A DNA stretch of 64,000 bases, taken from Streptomyces violaceusniger. Its GTDB lineage: Bacteria > Actinomycetota > Actinomycetes > Streptomycetales > Streptomycetaceae. Positions 28,950 to 37,914 of the stretch are shown here, one piece after another (the first letter of the stretch is position 1; each line of letters opens with the position of its first letter). A program made the translations under genes and the position numbers. The notes under the pieces are model-generated. The model searched no databases, had not been told where the DNA came from, and worked only from the letters and a program-made list of their open reading frames with translations. The stretch is taken from assembly GCA_005405945.1 (NCBI GenBank), contig BJHW01000001.1, forward strand, positions 2,356,001-2,420,000, written 5' to 3'.

Positions 28950-28973
28950 TGTCAATGGACACCTTTTGGTGTC
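28950..28973 (-). promoter_or_regulatory. Promoter element and palindrome before the leader peptide
   Basis: On the minus strand a consensus TTGACA lies at 28955-28950, about 30 bp before the leader-peptide start. Directly upstream is a perfect palindrome GACACC-TTTT-GGTGTC (28958-28973), placed as an activator or repressor site would be. Confidence 0.45.
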
Positions 28974-29048
28974 TCATGGCAAGAGGGATCGGCGCGCCAC
29001 ATGGGCCAGCACGGTCGCCGCCTGAGACGCCGGGAGTGACGGCAGCCG

Positions 29049-29086
29049 ATCTACGTTACGACGAAAAAAATCGACGTGGTGTAGAT
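29049..29086. promoter_or_regulatory. Imperfect palindrome before the SDR gene
   Basis: ATCTACGTTACG (29049-29060) and CGTGGTGTAGAT (29075-29086) pair at 9 of 12 positions around an A-rich centre. It lies about 65 bp before the SDR start. A TetR-type operator for the regulator at 30099 is possible. Confidence 0.4.
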
Positions 29087-29151
29087 TTTGAAGCGGAGAG
29101 ACCGGAGCCTATGCGCGGCACGGCTGCCGCGGCCAAGGGATGTGAGCGGAA

Positions 29152-30003
29152 ATGAAGACCTTCCTGATCACCGGTGTGAGCAGTGGGCTCGGCCGGGCGT
29201 TCGCCGAGGGGGCGCTCGATGCGGGGCACACGGTGGTCGGCACCGTGCGCCGGGAAGCCGACCGGGAGGCGTTCGAGGCCCTGGCACCGGGACGGGCCCA
29301 TGCGCGTCGGCTGGACGTCACCGATGACATGGCCGTACGCGCCGTGGTCGATGAGGTCGAGGCGGCCGTCGGCCCGCTCGACGTGGCCATCGCCAACGCC
29401 GGGTACGGCCTGGAGGGGATCTTCGAGGAGACACCGCTGTCGGCGGTCCGGGCGCAGTTCGAGACCAATGTGTTCGGGGCCGCGGCGACCTTGCAGGCCG
29501 TCCTCCCCCATATGCGCAAGCGCCGCGCGGGCCATCTGATGGCGGTGACCTCCATGGGCGGTCTGATGGCGGTGCCGGGGATGTCGGCCTACTGCGGCAG
29601 CAAGTTCGCGCTGGAGGGCATGCTCGAGAGCATCCGTAAGGAGGTCACCGCGTTCGGCATCCATGTCACGGCCATCGAGCCCGGCTCGTTCCGTACGGAC
29701 TGGGCCGGCCGGTCGATGACCCGCGCGGAGCGCACGATCGCCGACTACGACGCGTTGTTCACGCCGATCCGCGAGGCACGGATGGCGGCCAGCGGCAACC
29801 AGCTCGGCGACCCGCGGAAGGCCGCCGAGGTGCTGCTGCACATCCTCGACGTCCCCGAGCCCCCCGCCCACCTGGTGCTGGGGTCGGACGCGCTGCGCCT
29901 GGTCGCGGCGGCCCGGCAGGCGGTGGACGACGACATCCGCGGCTGGGAGAAGCTGTCCCGGACGACGGACTTCCCCGACGGGGCGCAGATCGCCAGCGCG
30001 TGA
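29152..30003 (+). CDS. SDR family NAD(P)-dependent oxidoreductase
   Basis: 283 residues from ATG 29152. Classical short-chain dehydrogenase: cofactor motif ITGVSSGLGRAFAEGAL, DVTDD, IANAGYG, catalytic Ser in VTSMGG and YCGSK as the YxxxK pair. The C-terminal FRTDWAGRSM and the length fit the group that reduces small carbonyls or retinol/steroid-like substrates. It is followed after a perfect 16-bp hairpin by a TetR gene that probably controls it. Substrate unknown. Confidence 0.92.
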   Translation: MKTFLITGVSSGLGRAFAEGALDAGHTVVGTVRREADREAFEALAPGRAHARRLDVTDDMAVRAVVDEVEAAVGPLDVAIANAGYGLEGIFEETPLSAVRAQFETNVFGAAATLQAVLPHMRKRRAGHLMAVTSMGGLMAVPGMSAYCGSKFALEGMLESIRKEVTAFGIHVTAIEPGSFRTDWAGRSMTRAERTIADYDALFTPIREARMAASGNQLGDPRKAAEVLLHILDVPEPPAHLVLGSDALRLVAAARQAVDDDIRGWEKLSRTTDFPDGAQIASA

Positions 30004-30014
30004 ACCCGCCGCCG

Positions 30015-30053
30015 GACGGGGGCAAGGGCCCAGGCAAGGCCCTTGCCCCCGTC
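30015..30053 (+). terminator. 16-bp-arm hairpin between SDR and TetR
   Basis: Perfect arms GACGGGGGCAAGGGCC (30015-30030) and GGCCCTTGCCCCCGTC (30038-30053) with a 7-base loop. It starts 12 bases after the SDR stop and separates it from the tetR gene. Confidence 0.8.
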
Positions 30054-30098
30054 CACCGGAAGTACAGTGCTCGCAAGAGTCGATCAGGGGAGATCACC

Positions 30099-30695
30099 GT
30101 GGGAAGGCGCAGTGCCGCCCCGAGAAAGGGAGACCTGCGCGAGCAGGCCCTCCTGGACGCCGCCGAAGCGCTGCTCGAGCACACCGGCCTCGAGGAGCTC
30201 ACGGTCGAGGCGATCGCCAAAGGCGCCGGGATCTCCCGCGGCTCGCTCTACTTCTATTTCGGCAACAAGCAGGAAGTCCTCGCCGCCCTCGTCGAGCGCA
30301 CCCTGCGCACCATCCGGGCCGAGGCCGCCAGCACGGCGCAGGACGCGACGTCCCCACCCGTCGAGGTGATGGAGCGGGCCGTCCACGGCGTGGAGCGGGT
30401 CTGGCGCGAGCACGACACGGTCATGCGGGCGGCGGTGGACTACTCCGCGCTGCACCCGGTGATCGGAACCGCCTGGAACGACACGGTCGACGCCTTCGCC
30501 CGGACCATGACCCAGGTGCTGACGCGGGCGGGGATCCCCGACGAGAGCGGCCCCGAGGGAGCCGCCGCGCTGGCCCACGCACTGTGCTGGCTGACGGAAC
30601 GGACGTTCTACCGCGCCGCCTGCTCCCCCGAGAAGGACTACCCCGCCGCGACCGCGACCACCGTCGCCATCTGGCGTCGCGTCATGGGCAATTGA
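30099..30695 (+). CDS. TetR family regulator (EthR-like)
   Basis: 198 residues from GTG 30099 with GGGGAGA at the correct distance. The N-terminal HTH reads LTVEAIAKGAGISRGSLYFYF followed by GNKQEVLAALVERT. The C-terminal region ending ALAHALCWLTERTFYR resembles the EthR-like ligand domain. It lies downstream of and on the same strand as the SDR gene, whose promoter has a palindrome. A lipophilic or aldehyde/ketone effector is plausible but inferred. Confidence 0.9.
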   Translation: MGRRSAAPRKGDLREQALLDAAEALLEHTGLEELTVEAIAKGAGISRGSLYFYFGNKQEVLAALVERTLRTIRAEAASTAQDATSPPVEVMERAVHGVERVWREHDTVMRAAVDYSALHPVIGTAWNDTVDAFARTMTQVLTRAGIPDESGPEGAAALAHALCWLTERTFYRAACSPEKDYPAATATTVAIWRRVMGN

Positions 30696-30782
30696 CGCGA
30701 CCGTGAACCCGGCGTGGCCGACGTCACTCCGAGCCCGGCCGCCGTGACCAACGGCAGTGCCGAGAGAACCGAACACGAACCA

Positions 30783-30796
30783 GAATTCATGAATTC
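30783..30796. promoter_or_regulatory. Perfect 14-bp AT-rich palindrome GAATTCATGAATTC
   Basis: It lies in the 268-bp gap between tetR and the sigma factor gene, about 170 bp before the sigma start. It is notably AT-rich for this genome. A regulator site is possible; nothing else was seen in this gap. Confidence 0.3.
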
Positions 30797-30963
30797 ATCG
30801 GTTTGGGCTCCGTGGCCCTGGCTAGAAGAGTGAGTGACCAACGTGCTTCGGAAGGCAGGCACACCTGGCGGGAGGCGCGCGCCGCGCGCTGTGAACCCCA
30901 GACGTGCCATGCCGTCCTCCCGCTTGCTCGATCAACGAACAAAGCAGGGAGAAAGAGGACTTG

Positions 30964-31785
30964 ATGAGCGCCACGTGTGCAGGCGCCCGCCGCCGCCACG
31001 ACGACACTCCTGACACCGCGGCCGACTTCGCTCGGCTGGCCGCCCTGCCCAAGGGACCCGAGCGGGACGCCCTGACCGAGAAGCTGGTCGAGGCGTGGCT
31101 GCCGATGGCCCACCGCCTCGCCCGCCGCTACCGCAACCGCGGGGAGAACCTGGAGGACCTGGAGCAGGTCGCCGCCCTCGGCCTGGTCAAGGCCGTCGAC
31201 CGTTACGACCCCCAACGCGGAGGCGCCTTTCAGCCCTACGCCATCCCCACGATCGTCGGGGAGCTCAAGCGGTACTTCCGCGACTGTGCCTGGGACCTCC
31301 ACGTCCCCCGGCGGGTGCAGGAGCTGCGCAACAGGGTCCGCGCCACCGTTCAGGACCTCGCCGCGTCCGAGGGCACCGACCGCTCCCCCACCGTGTCCCA
31401 GGTCGCCCGGGCCGCCGACATGAGCGAAGAGGACGTCCTCACCGGGATGGAAGCCATCGACAGCTTCCGCTCCCTGTCCCTGGACGCCGAACTCGCCGGC
31501 GCGGACGACGGCTACTCCCTGGCCGACACCCTCGGCCGCTCCGAGACCCGCTACGACACCGTCATCGCCCGGGAAGCGGTCAAGCCCTGCCTGAACCGGC
31601 TCCCGGAGCGGGAGCAGCACATCCTGTACCTGCGGTTCTTCCGCGACATGACCCAGGCCGGCATCGCCGAGGAGCTGGGCATCTCCCAGATGCACGTCTC
31701 CCGCCTCATCTCCCGCAGCTGCGCCCGGATCCGCGACCAGGTGGAGGCCGAGCCCCGGCCCGACCGGATCCCGGCCCCCGCGTAG
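30964..31785 (+). CDS. SigB/SigF-type RNA polymerase sigma factor
   Basis: 273 residues from ATG 30964, GAGAAAGAGGAC upstream. Regions in order: 2.1-2.4 (LVEAWLPMAHRLARRYRNRG, DLEQVAALGLVKAVDRYD, FQPYAIPTIVGELKRYFRD, split here), region 3 (HVPRRVQELRNRV), and region 4 (LPEREQHILYLRFFRDMTQA, GISQMHVSRLISRS). This is the stress/sporulation SigB-SigF group of Streptomyces, normally held by anti-sigma factors of the RsbW type; none is seen nearby. The next gene is a DUF5133 protein, 39 bp downstream. Confidence 0.95.
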   Translation: MSATCAGARRRHDDTPDTAADFARLAALPKGPERDALTEKLVEAWLPMAHRLARRYRNRGENLEDLEQVAALGLVKAVDRYDPQRGGAFQPYAIPTIVGELKRYFRDCAWDLHVPRRVQELRNRVRATVQDLAASEGTDRSPTVSQVARAADMSEEDVLTGMEAIDSFRSLSLDAELAGADDGYSLADTLGRSETRYDTVIAREAVKPCLNRLPEREQHILYLRFFRDMTQAGIAEELGISQMHVSRLISRSCARIRDQVEAEPRPDRIPAPA

Positions 31786-31824
31786 CAACGCCCCGCCCCC
31801 GCCCCGGAGAAGAAGGAGCCTGCC

Positions 31825-32055
31825 ATGCTCATGGCCCACCCCGCCGTTCTGACCGACCTCATCCAGCAGTACGAGACCCTTCGCATGCTGCACGCCGAGA
31901 ACGGCAGCCCCGAGGCGCGGCAGCGGCTCGCCGACGTCTCGTACACGCTGTGCGTCGTCACCGGCACCCGGGACATCGACGCCGCCCTGATCGCCGCCCG
32001 CCACCAGCTCCCCGGCGCCCACCCCGAGGACGACTCCCTCGTCCCCAGCGCCTGA
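31825..32055 (+). CDS. DUF5133 protein
   Basis: 76 residues from ATG 31825 after GAAGAAGGAG. The pattern MLMAHPAVLTDLIQQYETLR, then YTLCVVTGTRDIDAALIAA and RHQL near the end, is the DUF5133 signature, a small protein family common in streptomycetes. It is only 39 bp behind the sigma factor gene and likely co-transcribed. Function unknown; a link to the sigma factor or stress response is inferred from position. Confidence 0.9.
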   Translation: MLMAHPAVLTDLIQQYETLRMLHAENGSPEARQRLADVSYTLCVVTGTRDIDAALIAARHQLPGAHPEDDSLVPSA

Positions 32056-32072
32056 GGCAGGGCGCCCGCGCG

Positions 32073-32104
32073 CCCCGGACGTCGACGGCCCTCGACGTCC
32101 GGGG
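32073..32104. terminator. 13-bp-arm hairpin between convergent genes
   Basis: CCCCGGACGTCGA (32073-32085) and TCGACGTCCGGGG (32092-32104) pair perfectly over a 6-base loop, between DUF5133 and the threonine dehydratase. Bidirectional terminator inferred. Confidence 0.75.
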
Positions 32105-32168
32105 CAGGCGGCACGCGCGTCCGTCGTCCGGCGCGTCGTCGGCGTAGTGCTCCTCGGCTGGGGCGGTG

Positions 32169-33170
32169 TCAGTCCGCCAGAGCCCTGCGGAAGACCGCCG
32201 GATCGACGTTGCCGCCCGAGGCCACGAGCGCCACGACCTCGCCCCGGACGTCCACCTTCCCGGACAGCAGGGCCGCCAGGGAGGCGGCGGCGCCCGGCTC
32301 GAGCACGATCTTGAGGAGGCGGTGGGCCGTGTCCATGGCGGCCAGCGCCTCCTCGTCGGTGGCGGTCAGGCCGGTCACGTCGTAGTGGCGCAGGACGGCC
32401 AGGGGGCGCGCACCGGCCGCCGGGCCGGAGAGGGCGTCCATGAGGCCGTCCGGCGGGTGGGGGTTGGCGCACACGCGGCCGGTGGCGAGGGACCGGGCCA
32501 TCTTGTCGAAGCCCGCGGGTTCGACGATGTGGTTCGCCAGGCCGGGGAACGCGTCGTCGAGCGCGGTGATCACACCGGAGGCGAGCCCGCCGCCACTGCA
32601 GTTCACCAGGACCGTGTCCGGTGCCAGGCCCATCTCGCGCGCCTGCTCGGCGATCTCCAGGCCGACGGTGCCCTGCCCGGCCATGACGCGGGGGTCGTCG
32701 AAGGGCGGGATCAGCGTCATCCCGCGCTCCTCGAGGATCTTCCGCGCGACCTCTTCCCGGTCCTCGGTCCCCGGGTCGTACAGGACCGTCTCGGCGCCCC
32801 ACCAGCGGCAGTTGTCGACCTTGATACGGGGGGCGGTGCGCGGCATGACGATGACCGCGGGACACCCGGCGAGCCGCGCCGCGGCGGCCACGCCCTGCCC
32901 GTGGTTACCGGCGGAGTAGGCCACGATCCCGGCACGGCGGGCGTCCTCGTCCAGGGCGAGCAGCGCGTTGAGCGCCCCGCGCACCTTGAACGAGCCGGTC
33001 AGCTGGAGGCATTCGGCCTTGACCAGGACGCGGGCGCCCACGAGGTCGTCCAGCATCGGGGAGTTGAGCAGCGGCGTCCTGACCACATGGCCGGCCAGGC
33101 GCCGCGCGGCCTCGTGGATGGCGTCGATGCCGAAGCCGGGCACGGCGCCGTCGGCGTGGATGTCGGACAA
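32169..33170 (-). CDS. Threonine/serine dehydratase (PLP-dependent)
   Basis: 333 residues from TTG 33170, chosen because GAGAGGA lies 9 bases upstream; an upstream TTG at 33236 is open too. Fold-type II PLP enzyme: catalytic Lys in LTGSFKVRGALNAL, the phosphate-binding SAGNHGQG, and VNCSGGGLASG. The C-terminus lacks an ACT regulatory domain, as in catabolic or biodegradative threonine/serine dehydratases and serine racemase-like enzymes. It deaminates Thr or Ser to the 2-oxoacid. It is monocistronic. Confidence 0.9.
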   Translation of the reverse strand: MSDIHADGAVPGFGIDAIHEAARRLAGHVVRTPLLNSPMLDDLVGARVLVKAECLQLTGSFKVRGALNALLALDEDARRAGIVAYSAGNHGQGVAAAARLAGCPAVIVMPRTAPRIKVDNCRWWGAETVLYDPGTEDREEVARKILEERGMTLIPPFDDPRVMAGQGTVGLEIAEQAREMGLAPDTVLVNCSGGGLASGVITALDDAFPGLANHIVEPAGFDKMARSLATGRVCANPHPPDGLMDALSGPAAGARPLAVLRHYDVTGLTATDEEALAAMDTAHRLLKIVLEPGAAASLAALLSGKVDVRGEVVALVASGGNVDPAVFRRALAD

Positions 33171-33300
33171 CGGTGGGTGTCCTCTCGATAAAGGGTCCTT
33201 GCCCCGTGGATAGCCGAGCGGCACGGCCGCGGTCAACGTGGCGCGTCGCCCGTGGCGCGGCGCGTGGGGGACCTGGCGACCGGGGCGGGGCCGCAGCCTT

Positions 33301-34164
33301 TCAGTTCCGGGCGGACTCTGGAGCCGGACGACCGGTAGCGGCGGGCGACCTCTGGAGACGGGCGGTGAACGCGCTGATGTGGGAGGCGATCTGGTCGGGC
33401 ACCTCCAGTGGCGACAGGTGGCCGGTGCCGCCGAGTTCGGTGAGGGTGGCCGTGGGGATCAGCGGAAGCAGGTGGTCGCGCAGGACATGCGGCGGGTCCA
33501 CCTTGTCCTCGCTTCCGGCCAGCACCAGTACGGGAACGTCGATCGCACCGACCCGGTCCGCGAAGTCCTCGACCAGCGCCTCGCGCGGCCACGCCATACG
33601 GGCCGCCTCGCCCGCCCGGGAGCTGTCCTCGTGCACCTGGCGGCGCGCCTCGGCGGACAGCTCGGCGCTGGTGAGGACGAGATCGATGCTGCGGTCGATG
33701 GTCTCGTCGTTGTCGTAGGCATGCGCCAGCGCCTCCTGGAACTCCCGCGTCACACCGACCGGGGCCGGCGGAGCGGGTGCGACGAGCACCACGCCCTTCA
33801 GTCTGGCAGAGCGGCGGGAGGCCAGCACCTGGGCCACCTTTCCACCCATCGAGTGGCCCACCACCACGCATGTGCCATGGCCCAGTTGCTCGATGACGCG
33901 CTCGGCGTCGTCGGCGAGCTGCTCGATGCCGTAGGGGCCGGGTACCTCGGTGGACTCGCCCCAGCCGCGGTGGTCGTACGAGACGAACGCCTGCGTGGGG
34001 CTGAGGCGCTCGATGACCGGCCGCCAGGTGCGGTGGGAGCCGCCCCAGTAGTGGAGGAAGACCAGGGCCGGTCCGTCGCCCTCGCGAACGTGGCCGTAGA
34101 CCCGGCCGCCCTTGACGTCGAAGTAGCGGCCGATGGGGGTTTTCGTGGTGTTCATGCTGCTCAT
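33301..34164 (-). CDS. Alpha/beta-fold hydrolase
   Basis: 287 residues from ATG 34164; ATG 34155 is an alternative. Core motifs: HYWGGSHRTW (oxyanion hole), YDHRGWGES, nucleophile Ser in VVGHSMGGK, Asp in LVLAGSEDKVDP and the catalytic His in GGTGHLSPLE. It is related to haloperoxidase/esterase-type hydrolases. It is divergent from the GlxA-type regulator, with a perfect 14-bp palindrome between them. Substrate unknown. Confidence 0.88.
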   Translation of the reverse strand: MSSMNTTKTPIGRYFDVKGGRVYGHVREGDGPALVFLHYWGGSHRTWRPVIERLSPTQAFVSYDHRGWGESTEVPGPYGIEQLADDAERVIEQLGHGTCVVVGHSMGGKVAQVLASRRSARLKGVVLVAPAPPAPVGVTREFQEALAHAYDNDETIDRSIDLVLTSAELSAEARRQVHEDSSRAGEAARMAWPREALVEDFADRVGAIDVPVLVLAGSEDKVDPPHVLRDHLLPLIPTATLTELGGTGHLSPLEVPDQIASHISAFTARLQRSPAATGRPAPESARN

Positions 34165-34288
34165 GGCTCGATCGTCGTCCAGCCCTTCTCGATCGACCAC
34201 ACGCTCGTGTGCCACCCTTCGCAACTTTCGGGACACGGTCACCGGTGGTCGCCCCGGGTCTCCGCCCGGCTGTTCGTCTGGCGGGAAC

Positions 34289-34302
34289 GTTACGGCCGTA
34301 AC
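34289..34302. promoter_or_regulatory. Palindrome GTTACGGCCGTAAC in divergent promoter
   Basis: A perfect 14-bp palindrome lies 10 bp before the GlxA-type start codon and 125 bp from the hydrolase start. Its position would block glxA expression when bound. The binding protein is not known; the site also resembles generic TetR-type operators. Confidence 0.45.
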
Positions 34303-34311
34303 ATTGGAGCC

Positions 34312-35282
34312 ATGGCCCCTCATCGCGTCGCGATCCTGGTGCTGCCCCGGGTCCTCCCCATCGACCTCGGCATCCCGACACAGATCTTCAACACACGGCC
34401 CAACACGCCGTACGAACTCACGGTGTGTGGCGGAGCCGGTGGCAGCGTCATGACCAGCACCGGGTTCACGGTCGGGGACACCGCCGGGCTGCCCGCCCTG
34501 GCGCAGGCGGACACGATCATCGTGCCCGGCTACTGGGAGTATCAGCGGCCACCGGCGCCCGAGGTGGCGGCGGCCCTGAAGCTCGCCTTCAGCCGAGGCG
34601 CCCGTATCGCCTCCATCTGCACCGGCGCCTTCGCACTCGCCGCGGCCGGGCTGCTCGACGGCCGTACGGTGACCACGCACTGGGCCAGCGCCGACGAGCT
34701 CGAAACGCTCTACCCCGGGTCCGGGTGGACCGCGGTGTCCTCTACATCGACGACGATCCGCTGCTGACCTCCGCGGGTGTGACCGCGGGCATCGACCTGT
34801 GTCTCCACATCGTCCGCAAGGACCTCGGCGCCGCCGTCGCCAACGACATCGCCCGCGAACTGGTGGCCGCGCCGCACCGCGATGGCGGCCAGGCCCAGTA
34901 CATCGCCCGGTCCCTGCCCGAGCCCACCGCGCGCGCACTCGCCGACACCCGCGACTGGGCCCTGAGCCACCTCGACGAACCCCTCACGCTGGAGGCCCTC
35001 GCCCGCCACGCCCGCGTCTCCACCCGCACCCTGGTCCGCATGTGGCGCCAGGAGACCGGCATCACCCCGCACCAGTGGCTGCTCACCGCCCGCGTCAACC
35101 ATGCCCGCGAACTCCTGGAAGTCACCGACCTCGGCATCGAGCGGATCGCCGCCCAGAGCGGCCTCGGTACCAGCACCAACCTCCGTGCCCGCTTCCGCGA
35201 CGCCCTCGGCACCACGCCCTCCGCCTACCGGCGGACCTTCCAGCGGGGCTCAGAGGTCCCGGAACGTCACGCCACGCCGTGA
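34312..35282 (+). pseudogene. GlxA family AraC-type regulator with DJ-1/PfpI domain, frameshift near 34717
   Basis: Start ATG 34312 with GGAG upstream. Residues 1-135 form the DJ-1/PfpI-like domain (VAILVLPRVLPIDLGIPTQI, SICTGAFALAAAGLLDGR, THWASADELETLYPG). The frame then breaks at CCCCGGGT; one extra G restores VRVDRGVLYIDDD, TSAGVTAGIDLCLH and the double AraC HTH (LEALARHARVSTRTLVRMW, IERIAAQSGLGTSTNLRARFRD). The whole would be 322-323 residues, usual for GlxA. It likely controls the divergent hydrolase. A sequencing indel is the likely reason for the break. Confidence 0.85.
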
Positions 35283-35983
35283 GTGGCGCGGCCGAAGTCG
35301 GTGGTCAGCCAGTGTTCGATGGACTCATCCGGGAACGCGTGCGGCCGGTAGGTGCCCGGCACGCGGGAGATGTCGGTGATCCGGTCGAGGCGGAAGGTGC
35401 GCCAGTCGTCCCGGTCGACGTCGAACGCCACGAGGTACCAGTGTCCGGCGCGCAGGAAGTGGCGGTACGGCTCGACCAGGCGGGTGGAGGAGCGGCCGTG
35501 CTGGTCGGTGTAGTGGAAGCGGAGTCTGCCGTCCTCGGCCACCGCGTCGGCGATCACACCGACGGTCGCCGCCGAGACCACGGCGCCGGGCTGCTGCAAC
35601 ACCTCGGTGGCCAGGTCGGTGGCGGCCGCGCGGCGCCGCAGCGGCCGGGGCAGCACCTGGTCCAGCTTGAGCAGCGCGCTCGAGGCGACCGCCTCCTCGG
35701 GGAGGAAGGCGCGGATCAGATGCAGCCCGGCCACCAGCGCGGTGATCTCGTCGGCGGTGAACAGCAGCGGCGGAATCCTGGTCCCGGGGCTCAGCCGGTA
35801 GGCGCTGCCCGGTCCCGGGCGGGCCTCGACGGCGTACCCGAGACGGCGCAGCCGCTGGGCGTCGCGTCGCACGGTGCGGACGCTCGTGCCGAGGCGTTCG
35901 GCCAGCTCGGTGGCCGTCCACTCGCCCCCTGACTGCAGCAGCGTCAGCATGGTCAAGGTCCTGATCGTCGGATCGCGCTCCAT
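35267..35983 (-). CDS. HTH_11/WYL-domain transcriptional regulator (YafY type)
   Basis: 238 residues from ATG 35983. The N-terminal DeoR-like winged helix (ERLGTSVRTVRRDAQRLRRL) is followed by the WYL domain with HFLRAGHWYLVAFDVDRDDW (WYL core HWYL) and the WCX region FRLDRITDISR. WYL regulators sense small ligands or nucleic acid. The gene is divergent from a NAD(P)H-binding protein, with 94 bp between them, which it probably controls. Its 3' end overlaps the convergent GlxA gene by 16 bp. Confidence 0.92.
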   Translation of the reverse strand: MERDPTIRTLTMLTLLQSGGEWTATELAERLGTSVRTVRRDAQRLRRLGYAVEARPGPGSAYRLSPGTRIPPLLFTADEITALVAGLHLIRAFLPEEAVASSALLKLDQVLPRPLRRRAAATDLATEVLQQPGAVVSAATVGVIADAVAEDGRLRFHYTDQHGRSSTRLVEPYRHFLRAGHWYLVAFDVDRDDWRTFRLDRITDISRVPGTYRPHAFPDESIEHWLTTDFGRATHGVA

Positions 35984-36077
35984 TCCCCCAGCCTTCCAGG
36001 AGAGGAGGACAGCTTCCGGCCGCCTCGGTTTCTAAGGTGCCATCGAGCCACCGAGCCATCGATGAGAGGGAGCAACC

Positions 36078-36962
36078 ATGCGGATCGCCGTCACCACGCC
36101 GACCGGGAACGTCGGCCGCCACGTCGTCGCCACGCTCGTCCGCGCCGGGGTCCGGCCGCGCGTCCTGCTGCGCGACCCCGGGCGGCTGGCGCCCGGCCTC
36201 CGGGACGAGGTGGACGCGGTGCCGGTCGACCAGTACGACGCCGACGCGGTGGTGGCCGCCACCCGCGATATCGACGCCCTGTTCTGGGTGAACCCGACCA
36301 GCGGCCACGGGGATCCCCTCGCCGAATACGCCCGCGCCACCAGCGGCGTGGTCCGCGCCGTCACCGAGAACGGGATCGGCCGCGTGGTGTTCCAAAGCAG
36401 CGTCGGCGCCGAGAAGCGCCACGGTGCCGGTGACATCGACGGCCTGGCGGAGACCGAGATCGCCTTGGACGGCACCGGCGTCGACGTCACCCACCTGCGC
36501 TGCGGCTACTTCTTCACCAATCTCGCATTCGAGCTCGAAGCCCTGCGCGCCGGCACCCTCCAGGTGATCCTGCCGCTCGACCAGCCCATGGCCTGGGTGG
36601 CGCCGCGCGACATCGCCGAGGTCGCCGCCACCCGTCTGCTGTCCCCCGCCTGGTCCGGACGGTGCGTCCAGGCCGTTCACGGGCCCGCCGACCTCACCTG
36701 GCGACAGGTCGGCGACATCCTCACCGCCGCCACCGGCCGGCGGATCGGCGTCGAGCGGATCACCGACGACGCCATGCGCGCGCGACTCCGCCGGGCGGGG
36801 ATGGCCGAGAGCCTGGTCGAGGCCGTGATCGGCATGTCGACCGGCCTACGCGAGGACTTCGTACCCGAACAGGCCCGCACCCTCCGGACCACCACCCCGA
36901 CCACCCTCGCCGCCTGGGCCTACGACCATCTGCGACACCGGATCGCCGACGAGGTGGCGTAG
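36078..36962 (+). CDS. NmrA-like NAD(P)-binding protein
   Basis: 294 residues from ATG 36078, GAGAGGGAG upstream. Atypical SDR of the NmrA/QOR2-like group: MRIAVTTPTGNVGRHVVATL (the TGNVG dinucleotide motif), VVFQSSVGAEKRHGAG, and HLRCGYFFTN. Such proteins act as NAD(P)H:quinone reductases or redox sensors. Two direct CCATCGA repeats lie in the divergent promoter shared with the WYL regulator. Confidence 0.9.
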   Translation: MRIAVTTPTGNVGRHVVATLVRAGVRPRVLLRDPGRLAPGLRDEVDAVPVDQYDADAVVAATRDIDALFWVNPTSGHGDPLAEYARATSGVVRAVTENGIGRVVFQSSVGAEKRHGAGDIDGLAETEIALDGTGVDVTHLRCGYFFTNLAFELEALRAGTLQVILPLDQPMAWVAPRDIAEVAATRLLSPAWSGRCVQAVHGPADLTWRQVGDILTAATGRRIGVERITDDAMRARLRRAGMAESLVEAVIGMSTGLREDFVPEQARTLRTTTPTTLAAWAYDHLRHRIADEVA

Positions 36963-37194
36963 GCGATTCGCGTGTCGTCCTCGCGGGCAGTCGCTTTCTG
37001 GGAGTTTCTGGGAATCACCGGCCGGTCGGCTGCCGCGGCCTGCCGGTTTCCCCGGAGCCGGACTCCCGGTTCTCATGCGCACCCAGACTCGTACAGGGCT
37101 GTCCCAGAACAGCGGATCACGGTGATGCGACGCGCCACGACGACGTCGGGGCGACCGCAACCAGGTCCAGAGGGACAGGAGGAAGAGCGCTTCA

Positions 37195-37914
37195 TGCCCA
37201 ACGGCTCCTCGTCGGCGGCGGCGCGGCACTGGCCCGGTGGTTCCTGGTGGCGAGCCGGATTCCCGAGCCCGTGATCGACATCAGGAACCTCGGCAGGCCG
37301 CTGGTGCTCACGCTCCTCGTGGTCGTCTTCGGAACCGGCGCGTACCAGAGCATGCTCACGCTCTTCGGCCTGATCGCCAAGGTTTCGGCGGATCAGGACC
37401 TCGGGTACGGACTCGCCGCCCCGGGAGCGCTGGGCCTGCTGTACGGCATACCGGCGATCGGCATCGTGCTCGGCGGCACCCTGGCCGGGGTGCTCAGCAC
37501 CCGCGTCGGCCCGGCCGTGGCACTGGCGGGCGGAGTGGCGATCGGGGCGGTGGGAACCATCGGGATGTTCCTCGGGGACTCCGTGCTCCCTCTCGCGGTC
37601 ATCTGCTCCTTCCTGCTGAGCCTCACCGCGGGAACGCTCGTGACCTCCGGCTTCAACATGGCGGCGACGCTCGCGCCCCCGGAACGACAGGGCGTGCTGT
37701 CCAGCATGGTCATGGTGATGGTGGCGACCGGGGCGGTGATCCTCAAGTTCGTGGGTTCGGCCGTCCTCAAGTCCACCCATACGGTCGCCGACGGGGAGAC
37801 GGTGAACTCGGCGCTGGGCGTGCACAGTTACATCGCCATGGCCACCGGCGCGTTCATCGCCGCCGCCGTGGTCGTCGTCATCCTCCTGCGGACCCACCGC
37901 CGCACAGGCGGGGC
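37195..37914 (+). pseudogene. MFS transporter, C-terminal half only
   Basis: The readable part starts around RLLVGGGAALARWF and IPEPVIDIRNLGRPL, a central loop typical of drug-efflux MFS proteins, then gives six helices (LTLLVVVFGTGAYQSM, LLYGIPAIGIVLGGTLAG, VALAGGVAIGAVG, AVICSFLLSLTAGTL, MVMVMVATGAVILKF, IAMATGAFIAAAVVVVILL). The N-terminal six helices are absent, and the 36963-37194 interval shows no other recognisable gene. At the 3' end the frame runs without a stop into the response-regulator remnant in a different frame. Confidence 0.7.

Noticed and set aside
33238..34767. 509-residue plus-strand frame over the alpha/beta hydrolase
   Set aside because: Only its last 150 residues (GlxA N-terminus from 34312) are real; the rest is antisense to the hydrolase.
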